A stretch of DNA of 8,157 bases from DASRSS01 sp035656335 (GCA_035656335.1 DASRSS010000267.1:1-8157), one strand, 5' to 3'; shown: positions 1 to 6,121, counted from the first letter of the stretch. A program made the numbers and translations. The notes: generated from the letters alone by a model not told the origin.

Positions 1-325
1 TGCGCTCGCCCGCCTTCGTCTCGGCGGCGGTGAGCAGGGCGTCGACGCGGGCCTGCAGCGCGGCGAGGTCACCGATCGCGGCGACGGTCGGCAGCTGCTC
101 GCGCAGCGCGACGGCGTGCGTGCGGGTGGCGGCCGGGTCGCCGGCACCGGACTCCAGGCGCTGTTCGAGCAGGGTCACCTCGGTCGCGAGGTCCTCGTAG
201 CGGCGGACGTAGAACGCCAGTCCGGCCTCGGCGTCGCCCGCCTGCCACGATCCGATCTCGCGTTCGCCGTCGGATGTCTTGACGTAGACGGTGCCGTCCG
301 CGTCGATCCGTCCCCACTCGCTCAT
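1..325 (-). CDS. DUF349 domain-containing protein, N-terminal part (runs off the window)
   Basis: The minus-strand frame is open from the window edge to ATG at 325, giving the first 108 residues. It begins MSEWGRIDADGTVYVKT, followed by a stretch with WQAGDAEAGLAFYVRRYEDL (about residues 27-46) and then a charged, helix-rich region likely to be coiled coil. This opening is what I know from actinobacterial DUF349 proteins; the M. tuberculosis counterpart beside the miaA cluster is, from memory, Rv2731. The biochemical role is not established, and the repeated DUF349 helices lie outside the window. A second in-frame ATG at 334 would add MHV; neither start has a visible Shine-Dalgarno sequence, and 325 is preferred because family members usually begin MSEWGR. 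It diverges from the LigB-like gene across about 60 bp. Confidence 0.8.
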   Translation of the reverse strand, partial: MSEWGRIDADGTVYVKTSDGEREIGSWQAGDAEAGLAFYVRRYEDLATEVTLLEQRLESGAGDPAATRTHAVALREQLPTVAAIGDLAALQARVDALLTAAETKAGER

Positions 326-381
326 GACGTGCATTGAACACGATGAAGTGAGTGGGCAGCACGGCCGATACCGGAAAAAGA

Positions 382-387
382 TAGCCT
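382..387 (+). promoter_or_regulatory. -10 element (TAGCCT) positioned for a leaderless transcript
   Basis: TAGCCT fits the TANNNT form of an actinobacterial -10 element. Counting 7 bases from its last T puts the transcription start exactly on the GTG at 394, so the downstream gene would have no 5' leader. No Shine-Dalgarno sequence precedes 394, which agrees. No good -35 is visible at 17-18 bp spacing (near 358-364), so the promoter call rests on the -10 and its position. Confidence 0.5.
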
Positions 388-393
388 CGGCGG

Positions 394-1131
394 GTGATCA
401 CCGGCGTCGCGTTCTGCCCGCAGCCGCCGCTGCTGGTGCCCGAGGTGGCCTCCGGCGCGGCGGCCGAACTGGACGCGCTGCGGGACGCCTGCCGCGCGGC
501 GATCAGCGCGGTGGCCGCCGGACGCCAGCTCGTCCTGCTCGGCGCCGGCCCACGTTCGCAGGCGCATTCGCCGCTGGCCCGCGGCACCCTGGCCGGTTTC
601 GGCGTCCCGGGCGAGATCCATCTCGGCGCGCCCACGTGTGGCGGCGACCTGGAGCTCCCGCCGGCGCTGACCGTCGGCGCCTGGCTGGTTCGCGACGCGC
701 TCGGTCCCCGCAGCGGGGCGCGCGGCTTCTCCGTCGGTCCCGACTTCGCGGCCAGCCCGGCCGCCGTCGAGCTGCTCACACTCGCCGAGACGACGGACGT
801 CGCCCTGCTCGTGCTCGGCGACGGCAGCGCGCGGCGCAGCACCACGGCGCCGGGCTACCTGGACGAGCGTGCGGCCGGCTTCGACGCTTCCGTGGCCGAC
901 GCGCTGCGCAGCGGCGAGGGGCGCCGGCTGGAAAAGCTGGACGGCGAGCTGGCCGGCGAGCTGCTGGCCGCCGGAGTCCCGGCCTGGCACGCGACGGCCG
1001 CCGTGCTGCCCGAGCAGATCTATTCGGCGCGGCTGAGCTACGACCAGGCGCCCTACGGCGTCGGCTACTTCGTGGCCACCTGGACGCTGCCGGGCGCGCG
1101 GCCCGCACCCGCCGCGGCGCCGAGCCGGTGA
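394..1131 (+). CDS. LigB-like (class III extradiol dioxygenase superfamily) protein, 245 aa
   Basis: The protein starts at GTG 394 with MITGVAFCPQPPLLVPEVA. It has an N-terminal strand ending in QLVLLGAGP (45-53), a GDGSARRS motif (142-149), APGYLDERAAGFD (152-164) and a PAWHA segment (196-200). This pattern matches the conserved alanine-rich actinobacterial protein found just upstream of miaA (Rv2728c in M. tuberculosis, from memory), which resembles the LigB subunit of protocatechuate-type dioxygenases. Its substrate is unknown and ring-cleavage activity should not be assumed: position 10 is Gln where I recall CPHPP, a likely metal-ligand His, in relatives. The TGA stop overlaps the miaA GTG by 4 bp, so the two are probably translationally coupled. 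The start is favoured because it fits a leaderless transcript and begins the family motif. Confidence 0.72.
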   Translation: MITGVAFCPQPPLLVPEVASGAAAELDALRDACRAAISAVAAGRQLVLLGAGPRSQAHSPLARGTLAGFGVPGEIHLGAPTCGGDLELPPALTVGAWLVRDALGPRSGARGFSVGPDFAASPAAVELLTLAETTDVALLVLGDGSARRSTTAPGYLDERAAGFDASVADALRSGEGRRLEKLDGELAGELLAAGVPAWHATAAVLPEQIYSARLSYDQAPYGVGYFVATWTLPGARPAPAAAPSR

Positions 1132-2066
1132 CCGACCAGCCGCACGCCGGCAAGGTCGTCGCGGTCGTGGGGCCGACCGCGACGGGCAAGTCCGATCTCG
1201 CCGTCGCGATCGCCCGGCGCCTCGGTGGCGAGGTGGTGAACGCCGACTCGATGCAGCTGTACGAGGGCATGGACATCGGCACGGCCAAGCTGCCGCCGTC
1301 CGAGCGTGGTGGCATCGTGCACCACCTGCTGGACGTCTGGCCGATCACCAAGTCGGCGTCCGTGTCGGAGTATCAGTCGATGGCGCGCGCGACGATCGCG
1401 GACATCCACGGGCGCGGGCGCGTGCCCGTGCTCGTCGGCGGCTCCGGGCTGTACGTGCGCGGTGCCCTGGACCGGCTGGAGTTCCCGGGCGAGTCGGCGG
1501 CCGTCCGGGCGCGGCTCTACGACGAACTGGCCGAGCGCGGCCCGCAGCAGCTGCACGCGCGGCTCGCCGAGGTCGACCCGGCGGCTGCCGCAGCGATTCT
1601 GCCGAGCAACGGCCGGCGCATCGCACGCGCGCTGGAGGTCATCGAGATCACCGGCCGGCCGTTCGTCGCGACGATGCCCGGCTTCGAGTCGATCTACGAC
1701 ACCACCTACATCGGCCTGGACCGCGCCGACCTGGACGAACGCGTCGAGCAGCGCGTGCACACGATGATGGAGCGCGGCCTGCTGGACGAGGTCCGCGCGC
1801 TGCTGCCGTACGGCCTGCGCGACAGCCCGACGGCCGGCAAGGCGCTCGGCTACCAGCAGCTGCTCGCCTGTCTGGATCCGGACGACCCGCACGGCGCGGT
1901 GACCGGTGACCTGGCCGAGGCCGTCCAGGTGACGATCCGGCAGACGCTGCGGTTCGTGCGCCGCCAGCGCCGCTGGTTCCGCCGCGACCCGCGGATCCGC
2001 TGGGTCGACGGGGCGAGCCCGGACCTGAGGTCGACCGTCGCGGAGGCTCTGGCGCATACCCTGTAA
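1128..2066 (+). CDS. miaA: tRNA dimethylallyltransferase (tRNA isopentenyltransferase) MiaA
   Basis: This cytoplasmic enzyme transfers a dimethylallyl group from DMAPP to N6 of adenine 37 in tRNAs that read codons starting with U. MiaB usually completes the modification by methylthiolation. The 312 residues match the usual family length. Visible motifs are the P-loop GPTATGKS (15-22), NADSMQLYEGMDIGTAK (38-54) with the catalytic-type Asp40, VGGSGLYVRG (103-112), the insertion region that contacts tRNA, a TAGKALGYQQ segment, and the C-terminal basic stretch TIRQTLRFVRRQRRWFRRD. The GTG start overlaps the stop of the upstream gene as GTGA. Frames further upstream stay open but lack family sequence and overlap the previous gene, so they are rejected. 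dapF begins 2 bp after the TAA stop, consistent with one operon. Confidence 0.96.
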   Translation: MTDQPHAGKVVAVVGPTATGKSDLAVAIARRLGGEVVNADSMQLYEGMDIGTAKLPPSERGGIVHHLLDVWPITKSASVSEYQSMARATIADIHGRGRVPVLVGGSGLYVRGALDRLEFPGESAAVRARLYDELAERGPQQLHARLAEVDPAAAAAILPSNGRRIARALEVIEITGRPFVATMPGFESIYDTTYIGLDRADLDERVEQRVHTMMERGLLDEVRALLPYGLRDSPTAGKALGYQQLLACLDPDDPHGAVTGDLAEAVQVTIRQTLRFVRRQRRWFRRDPRIRWVDGASPDLRSTVAEALAHTL

Positions 2067-2068
2067 GG

Positions 2069-2944
2069 GTGCGCGTGCTGAAGGGTCACGGGACCGAGAA
2101 CGACTTCGTCATCGTTCCGGACCTCGACGGCGCGCTGGCGCTGACACCGGAACTGGTCCGCGCGCTGTGCGACCGGCACGCCGGAATCGGCGCGGACGGC
2201 GTGCTGCGCGTCGTCCGCTCGGCCAAGGACCCGGACGGCGAGAGGTACGCGGCCGACGCCGAATTCTTCATGGACTACCGCAACGCCGACGGCTCGATCG
2301 CGGAAATGTGCGGCAACGGCGTGCGGGTGTTCATGCGGTACCTGCAGCGGGTATCACTCGTTAATCAGGACGCGGCGGTGGCGACACGCGGCGGGGTCAT
2401 GAGTGTGCGGGCCGACATCGGCGGCGACATCTCCGTCGAGATGGGCCGGCCCCGGATCCTTGCCGACCGGCCGGTCGCCACCGTCGCCTTTAGCGCCGAC
2501 GAGGCGCCCTTCCGCGCCGCCGGCACCGCGGTGCTGATGCCCAACCCGCACGTGGTGGTTGCCGTGCCGTCTGAGGCCGAACTCGCCGCGCTCGACCTGT
2601 CGCGTCCGCCCCGGGTCGAACCCGCGCTGCCGGACGGGCAGAACGTCGAGTTCGTGACGCGCCGCGGCCCCCGGCACCTCGGCATGCGCGTGCACGAGCG
2701 CGGGGTGGGCGAGACCCGGTCCTGCGGCACCGGCATCTGCGCAGCCGTCGCCGCGGCCGCGTCCACCGACGGCTGCGGTGCCGACGGCGAACCGTGGCGG
2801 GTGGACGTGCCCGGCGGCACCTGCACGGTGACCTGGCATCCGGACGGACGGATCGAACTGACCGGCCCCGCGGTGCTGCTGGCCGAGATCGAGGTCGACG
2901 ACGCCTGGCTGGCGGCGGCGTCCAGCGCGGCCGCGGCGGAATAA
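2069..2944 (+). CDS. dapF: Diaminopimelate epimerase DapF
   Basis: DapF interconverts LL- and meso-diaminopimelate by a two-base, cofactor-free mechanism, feeding both lysine synthesis and peptidoglycan cross-linking. The 291 residues are within the family range. The two catalytic cysteines are present: Cys81 in AEMCGNGVRVF and Cys219 in ETRSCGTGICA. Substrate-contact segments are HGTENDFV (7-14), PNPHVVV (158-164) and QNVEFV (191-196). The HGTEND form (Glu where many bacteria have Gly) and PNPHVV are, as I recall, the common actinobacterial variants. Translation starts at GTG 2069, 2 bp after the miaA stop; AAGG at 2065-2068 is too close to act as a normal Shine-Dalgarno site, so translational coupling to miaA is likely. 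The M. tuberculosis orthologue also follows miaA. Confidence 0.97.
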   Translation: MRVLKGHGTENDFVIVPDLDGALALTPELVRALCDRHAGIGADGVLRVVRSAKDPDGERYAADAEFFMDYRNADGSIAEMCGNGVRVFMRYLQRVSLVNQDAAVATRGGVMSVRADIGGDISVEMGRPRILADRPVATVAFSADEAPFRAAGTAVLMPNPHVVVAVPSEAELAALDLSRPPRVEPALPDGQNVEFVTRRGPRHLGMRVHERGVGETRSCGTGICAAVAAAASTDGCGADGEPWRVDVPGGTCTVTWHPDGRIELTGPAVLLAEIEVDDAWLAAASSAAAAE

Positions 2945-2976
2945 TCGGGCCCGCGCTGCTGTCAGTATTGCTATCG

Positions 2977-4392
2977 ATGACTGACTTCAACGCCGAGTTC
3001 GACGACGCCGCCTTCGACGGCATCGACTTCGAGCTCCAAGAGCGCCAGGCGCTGCGCCGCGTCGCGGGCCTGTCCACCGAACTCACCGACGTCACCGAGG
3101 TCGAGTACCGGCAGCTGCGCCTCGAGCGGGTGGTGCTGGTCGGGGTCTGGACGAGCGGCAGCCTCGCCGAGGCGGAGAACTCGCTGGCCGAGCTCGCGCG
3201 CCTGGCCGAGACTGCGGGCTCGCAGGTGCTCGCCGGGCTCATCCAGCGCCGCGACCGTCCCGACCCGGCGACCTACATCGGCGCCGGCAAGGCCAAGGAG
3301 CTGCGCGACGTCGTGCTCGCCGAGGGCGCGGACACCGTGATCTGCGACGGCGAGCTCGCGCCCGGCCAGCTGCGTCAGCTGGAGGAGGTCGTCAAGGTCA
3401 AGGTGGTCGACCGCACCGCGTTGATCCTGGACATCTTCGCTCAGCACGCGCGCTCCAAGGAGGGCAAGGCGCAGGTCGAACTGGCCCAGCTGCAGTACCT
3501 GCTGCCCCGCCTGCGCGGCTGGGGCGAGTCGCTGTCGCGGCAGGTCGGCGGACGCGCCGCGGGCGGCCTCGGCATCGGCGGCCGCGGCCCCGGTGAGACC
3601 AAGATCGAGATCGACCGGCGCCGCATCAACTCGCGGATGGCCAAGCTGCGCCGCGAACTGGCCGGCATGAAGACCGCCCGCGACGTCAAGCGGTCCCGGC
3701 GCGTACAGCACCGGGTGCCGGGTGTCGCCCTGGCCGGATACACCAACGCCGGCAAGTCCTCGCTGCTCAACCGGCTTACCGGCGCCGGCGTGCTCGTCGA
3801 GAACGCGCTGTTCGCGACGCTCGACCCGACCGTGCGCCGCTGCCAGGCCTCGGACGGTCGCCCGTACACGCTCGCGGACACCGTCGGGTTCGTGCGCCAC
3901 CTGCCCACCCAGCTGGTCGAGGCGTTCCGCTCGACGCTGGAGGAGGTCGCCGACGCCGACCTGATCCTGCACGTGGTGGACGCGTCCGACGCCGACCCCG
4001 AGGAGCAGATCCGCGCCGTGCGCACGGTGCTGGCCGAGATCGACGCCCTCGGCGTGCCCGAGCAGTTGGTGTTCAACAAGGTGGACACCGCCGACCCCGA
4101 GGTGCTGCTTCGGCTGCAGCGGCTCGCGCCCGACGCCGTGTTCGTCTCCGCGCACACCGGCGAGGGCATCGACGCGCTGCGCGATGTGATCGAGCGCCGG
4201 CTGCCGCGTCCGGACGTCGAGGTGGACGTCCTGCTGCCGTACACCCGCGGCGATCTGGTCGCGCGCGTGCACCAGAGCGCCGAGGTGCTCGGCACCGAGC
4301 ACACCGCGGAGGGGACCGTGCTGCGCGCCCGCGTGGATCCGTCCCTGGCCGCCGCGCTGGGCCCGTTCGCCCGGCCCGCTGGCGTACGCTAG
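2977..4392 (+). CDS. hflX: GTPase HflX (ribosome-splitting factor)
   Basis: HflX is a TRAFAC-class GTPase that binds the 50S subunit and splits stalled or hibernating 70S ribosomes; in mycobacteria it is linked to hypoxia and macrolide tolerance. The 471 residues hold the N-terminal HflX domain with YIGAGKAKEL (100-109), the glycine-rich linker GGRGPGETK (201-209), a basic helical linker, and a full G domain: G1 GYTNAGKS (254-261), G2 around FATLDPT, G3 DTVGF (301-305), G4 NKVD (367-370) and G5 SAH (391-393). A C-terminal domain of about 60 residues follows. The acidic extension before residue 50 is typical of actinobacterial members. ATG 2977 is chosen as the first ATG after dapF; TTG 2968 is in frame and possible. 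No clear Shine-Dalgarno site is seen. It lies 32 bp after dapF, probably co-transcribed. Confidence 0.96.
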   Translation: MTDFNAEFDDAAFDGIDFELQERQALRRVAGLSTELTDVTEVEYRQLRLERVVLVGVWTSGSLAEAENSLAELARLAETAGSQVLAGLIQRRDRPDPATYIGAGKAKELRDVVLAEGADTVICDGELAPGQLRQLEEVVKVKVVDRTALILDIFAQHARSKEGKAQVELAQLQYLLPRLRGWGESLSRQVGGRAAGGLGIGGRGPGETKIEIDRRRINSRMAKLRRELAGMKTARDVKRSRRVQHRVPGVALAGYTNAGKSSLLNRLTGAGVLVENALFATLDPTVRRCQASDGRPYTLADTVGFVRHLPTQLVEAFRSTLEEVADADLILHVVDASDADPEEQIRAVRTVLAEIDALGVPEQLVFNKVDTADPEVLLRLQRLAPDAVFVSAHTGEGIDALRDVIERRLPRPDVEVDVLLPYTRGDLVARVHQSAEVLGTEHTAEGTVLRARVDPSLAAALGPFARPAGVR

Positions 4393-4442
4393 GACAATGA
4401 CCGGCGGCAGCGCAGACCTTCGCCGGTTCCGCGGCGCAAGAC

Positions 4443-4447
4443 GGGAG
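4443..4447 (+). promoter_or_regulatory. Shine-Dalgarno site (GGGAG) that decides the tatA start
   Basis: GGGAG lies 2 nt before the ATG at 4450 but 8 nt before the in-frame ATG at 4456. The second spacing is functional and the first is not, so the site favours initiation at 4456. Confidence 0.6.
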
Positions 4448-4455
4448 CCATGCAC

Positions 4456-4755
4456 ATGGGTTGGGACGCCCCCTGGCACTGGGTGGTACTCGCCATCCTC
4501 GTGATCGCCCTGTTCGGCTACAAGAAGCTGCCGGACGCGTCGCGGTCGCTCGGCCGCTCGTTGCGGATCTTCAAGACCGAGCTCAAGGGCATGACGCAGG
4601 ACGACCAGGCGCGCGAGAACGCCCGCGAGCTCCCGGTCGCCGAGCAGCCCGTGCCGCAGGCTCCGGTGCAGCAGACCGCTGCGCAGCCGGCCGCACAGCC
4701 GCAGCCCACGCAGCAGACGCCAGCCCCGGGAGAGCCGCCCGTCTCCCAGGGCTGA
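4456..4755 (+). CDS. tatA: Sec-independent protein translocase, TatA/E family subunit
   Basis: TatA subunits assemble in the cytoplasmic membrane with TatC to export folded proteins carrying twin-arginine signal peptides. The 99-residue protein has the family layout: a short periplasmic N-terminus (MGWDAPWHW), one membrane helix (about 9-20), the Phe-Gly hinge (20-21), an amphipathic helix (about 25-43, KKLPDASRSLGRSLRIF) and a disordered tail rich in Gln, Pro and Ala (60-99). ATG 4456 is preferred over 4450 because of ribosome-site spacing and because relatives begin MGxxxPW. The 12-residue hydrophobic core is short, as is usual for TatA. No tatC is in the window, so this may be an additional paralogue (TatE-like) or the main subunit with tatC elsewhere. 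It follows hflX by 63 bp and converges on lexA. Confidence 0.88.
   Translation: MGWDAPWHWVVLAILVIALFGYKKLPDASRSLGRSLRIFKTELKGMTQDDQARENARELPVAEQPVPQAPVQQTAAQPAAQPQPTQQTPAPGEPPVSQG
4721..4754. terminator. Hairpin shared by the converging tatA and lexA ends, candidate bidirectional terminator
   Basis: The arms are 4721-4733 (CAGCCCCGGGAGA) and 4742-4754 (TCTCCCAGGGCTG). They pair at 12 of 13 positions, with one C/A mismatch (4727/4748) and an 8-nt loop. The right arm runs into the tatA stop codon (4753-4755), and on the minus strand the hairpin begins 8 nt after the lexA stop. There is no U-tract on either side, so it would be the U-less type proposed for high-GC actinobacteria. Termination activity is an inference. 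Confidence 0.5.
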
Positions 4756-4762
4756 CCGCGCG

Positions 4763-5545
4763 TCAGATCTTGCGCAGCACGCTCACGACCCGGCCGAGAA
4801 TCGTCGCGTCGTCCGCGGGGATGGGGGAGTAGGCCGGGTTGTGCGGCAGCAGCCAGGCGTGCCCGTCGCGCCGCTGCAACGTCTTCACCGTCGCCTCGCC
4901 GTCGATCATCGCGGCCACGATCGTGCCGTTGTCGGCGTCGGACTGCTGACGCACGACCACCCAGTCGCCGTCGGAGATCGCCGCCTCGATCATCGAGTCG
5001 CCGGTGACCCGCAGCAGGAACAGGCTGCCGTTGCTGGCGTCGCCGACCAGCTCCTTCGGCAGCGGGAAGACGTCCTCGATCATCTGCTCGGCCAGGATCG
5101 GTCCGCCCGCCGCGATCCGCCCGACGACCGGGACGAACACCGGTGCGGCACCGCGCGGCGCGTCGTTCGCGAGCGCCAGGGCGCGGCGCGCCGCCTTCGG
5201 CTTGCCGCCGCGGACATCCACGGCACGCGGACGGTTGGGATCGCGGCGCAGGAAGCCCTTGCGCTCAAGCATGGCCAGCTGGTGCGCGACGCTCGAGGTG
5301 GACGCCAGCCCGGCTGACTCGCAGATCTCGCGGATGCTCGGCGGATAGCCGCGCCGCTCGACCGAGTCGCGGATGACGTCCAGGATCGCCTGCTGGCGCC
5401 GGGTCAGGCCGGTGATCGGGTCGGGGAGCTCGGTGACCTTCGGCCGGCCCGGCTTGCGCTTCTCGGGCACGGGCGGCGCGCTGGTCGCGGCAGTCGCCTT
5501 CGCGGCGCGCGAGGTGGTCTTGCGGGCGGTTTTCTTCTCGGGCAT
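4763..5545 (-). CDS. lexA: SOS response repressor and autoprotease LexA
   Basis: LexA represses DNA-damage genes as a dimer and cleaves itself when stimulated by the RecA filament. The 260-residue protein has a basic, Ala/Lys-rich N-terminal extension (1-45), a winged helix-turn-helix domain (about 46-112, with GYPPSIREICESAGLASTSS for DNA recognition), the self-cleavage site Ala146-Gly147 in VGRIAAGGPI, and the S24 catalytic dyad Ser184 (VTGDSMIEA) and Lys221 (GEATVKTL). All functional residues are intact. ATG 5545 is chosen because AGGAG (complement of 5553-5557) sits 7 nt upstream. An in-frame GTG at 5587 lies upstream of the predicted transcript start and is rejected. It converges with tatA and diverges from the LysM gene. 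A LexA box overlapping its own -35 element indicates autoregulation. Confidence 0.97.
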   Translation of the reverse strand: MPEKKTARKTTSRAAKATAATSAPPVPEKRKPGRPKVTELPDPITGLTRRQQAILDVIRDSVERRGYPPSIREICESAGLASTSSVAHQLAMLERKGFLRRDPNRPRAVDVRGGKPKAARRALALANDAPRGAAPVFVPVVGRIAAGGPILAEQMIEDVFPLPKELVGDASNGSLFLLRVTGDSMIEAAISDGDWVVVRQQSDADNGTIVAAMIDGEATVKTLQRRDGHAWLLPHNPAYSPIPADDATILGRVVSVLRKI

Positions 5546-5552
5546 GGCGCTG

Positions 5553-5557
5553 CTCCT
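5553..5557 (-). promoter_or_regulatory. Shine-Dalgarno site (AGGAG) of lexA
   Basis: On the minus strand AGGAG is followed by 7 nt and then the ATG at 5545. It fixes the lexA start against the longer in-frame GTG at 5587. Confidence 0.75.
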
Positions 5558-5585
5558 GCCGGTGCGAGATGTCGGTACGCCCGTC

Positions 5586-5614
5586 ACGTTAGCGGATTAG
5601 CGCGGCTGTTCCAA
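5586..5614 (-). promoter_or_regulatory. lexA promoter (TTGGAA - 17 bp - TAACGT)
   Basis: On the minus strand, -35 TTGGAA (5614-5609) is separated by 17 bp from -10 TAACGT (5591-5586), a good fit to a housekeeping sigma factor. The predicted start is near 5579, leaving a leader of about 34 nt. The -35 lies within the LexA box at 5611-5626, so bound LexA would block polymerase. Confidence 0.65.
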
Positions 5615-5626
5615 ACACTTGTTCGA
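5611..5626 (-). promoter_or_regulatory. LexA box 1 (lexA operator)
   Basis: On the minus strand it reads TCGAACAAGTGTTTGG, matching 10 of 12 arm positions of the actinobacterial SOS box TCGAAC-N4-GTTCGA. The left arm is perfect. It covers the lexA -35 element, as expected for autorepression. Confidence 0.75.
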
Positions 5627-5651
5627 GCAACACGCCGCCTCGCGATGGAAA

Positions 5652-5674
5652 TTGTCAGACCCGGCTGGTACACA
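5652..5674 (+). promoter_or_regulatory. Candidate RecA-independent (PafBC-type) DNA-damage promoter of the LysM gene
   Basis: TTGTCAGAC (5652-5660), 8 bp, then TACACA (5669-5674) resembles the mycobacterial RecA-NDp motif, which I recall as TTGTCRGTG-N8-TANNNT. The -35 part matches except its last two or three bases, the N8 spacing is exact, and the -10 part lacks only the final T. The unusually short 11-bp gap between TTGTCA and the -10 is a hallmark of this class, activated by PafBC. A start near 5681 would lie inside LexA box 2. Confidence 0.5.
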
Positions 5675-5675
5675 T

Positions 5676-5691
5676 TCGAATGAGCATTCGA
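5676..5691 (+). promoter_or_regulatory. LexA box 2 (perfectly symmetric arms)
   Basis: TCGAATGAGCATTCGA has fully complementary 6-base arms and matches 10 of 12 positions of the consensus; the two differences are symmetric (C to T and G to A at the inner arm positions). It directly abuts box 3, so two LexA dimers would sit 16 bp apart centre to centre. Confidence 0.55.
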
Positions 5692-5707
5692 TAGAACGCC
5701 TGTTCGA
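5692..5707 (+). promoter_or_regulatory. LexA box 3 (LysM gene operator)
   Basis: TAGAACGCCTGTTCGA matches 11 of 12 arm positions of TCGAAC-N4-GTTCGA, the best site in the interval. It ends 18 bp before the LysM start codon, downstream of the candidate promoter, where bound LexA would block initiation or elongation. Confidence 0.8.
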
Positions 5708-5725
5708 GGAATCGAGGAGCTGACC

Positions 5726-6121
5726 ATGTCCGTCGCCACCGAGTTCGCGCCCGTCGTCTTCATCCCCGAGCGTGCCCGTACGGTACGCCCCGAGGCCACC
5801 GTGCTGACGCTGCACGCGCCGTCGCCGGCCTCGGTCGCACCCCCGCTGCGGCTGACCCGCCGCGGCGTCGTGGTGCTCGCCGCGCTGGTCGCCGTGCTGG
5901 CCGGTGCGCTGCTCGCGCTCGCCGGCCTGTCGGCGCCCACGGCGTCGGGCACGCACGTGGGGCCGGCCAGTGTGACCGTCCGCTCCGGGGACACGCTGTG
6001 GTCGATCGCCTCGCGCGTCGCGCCCGGGGCCGACCCGCGCGCCGAGGTGGCCACGCTGCAGCGGCTGAACCACCTGCGCGGCGCGGCGCTCACGCCCGGC
6101 CAGGTGCTGGCCACCCGGTGA
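5726..6121 (+). CDS. Membrane-anchored LysM protein, probable SOS division inhibitor (ChiZ/YneA type)
   Basis: The 131-residue protein has a cytoplasmic N-terminus (1-46), one membrane helix (about 47-68, GVVVLAALVAVLAGALLALAG), a short linker and a C-terminal LysM domain (about 83-129, VRSGDTLWSIASRV through LTPGQVLATR), which would bind peptidoglycan outside the membrane. AGGAG at 5715-5719, 6 nt before ATG 5726, supports the start. It diverges from lexA behind two LexA boxes. The same position holds Rv2719c (ChiZ) in M. tuberculosis, a DNA-damage-induced protein affecting division and cell wall; Bacillus YneA has a similar plan and also sits beside lexA. A role in pausing division during SOS is inferred from this context. 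No separate hydrolase domain is visible. Confidence 0.85.
   Translation: MSVATEFAPVVFIPERARTVRPEATVLTLHAPSPASVAPPLRLTRRGVVVLAALVAVLAGALLALAGLSAPTASGTHVGPASVTVRSGDTLWSIASRVAPGADPRAEVATLQRLNHLRGAALTPGQVLATR

Noticed and set aside
291..1127. N-terminal extension of the miaA reading frame through the LigB-like gene
   Set aside because: The frame is open but its translation is arginine/glycine-rich shadow sequence; MiaA homology starts at GTG 1128.
2794..2976. Longer in-frame hflX start inside dapF
   Set aside because: The added residues overlap dapF, are low-complexity arginine/glycine-rich, and match no part of HflX.
4400..4427. Hairpin ACCGGCG/CGCCGGT after hflX as a terminator
   Set aside because: Only 7 bp with a 14-nt loop and no U-tract; such short GC-rich repeats are expected by chance here.
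2971..4479. Long open frame on the minus strand antisense to hflX
   Set aside because: It mirrors the high-GC codon bias of hflX, has no recognisable domain, and the plus strand carries a complete GTPase with all G motifs.
5546..5587. Longer lexA start at GTG 5587
   Set aside because: It lies upstream of the predicted transcript start (about 5579) and lacks a ribosome site, whereas ATG 5545 has AGGAG at 7 nt.
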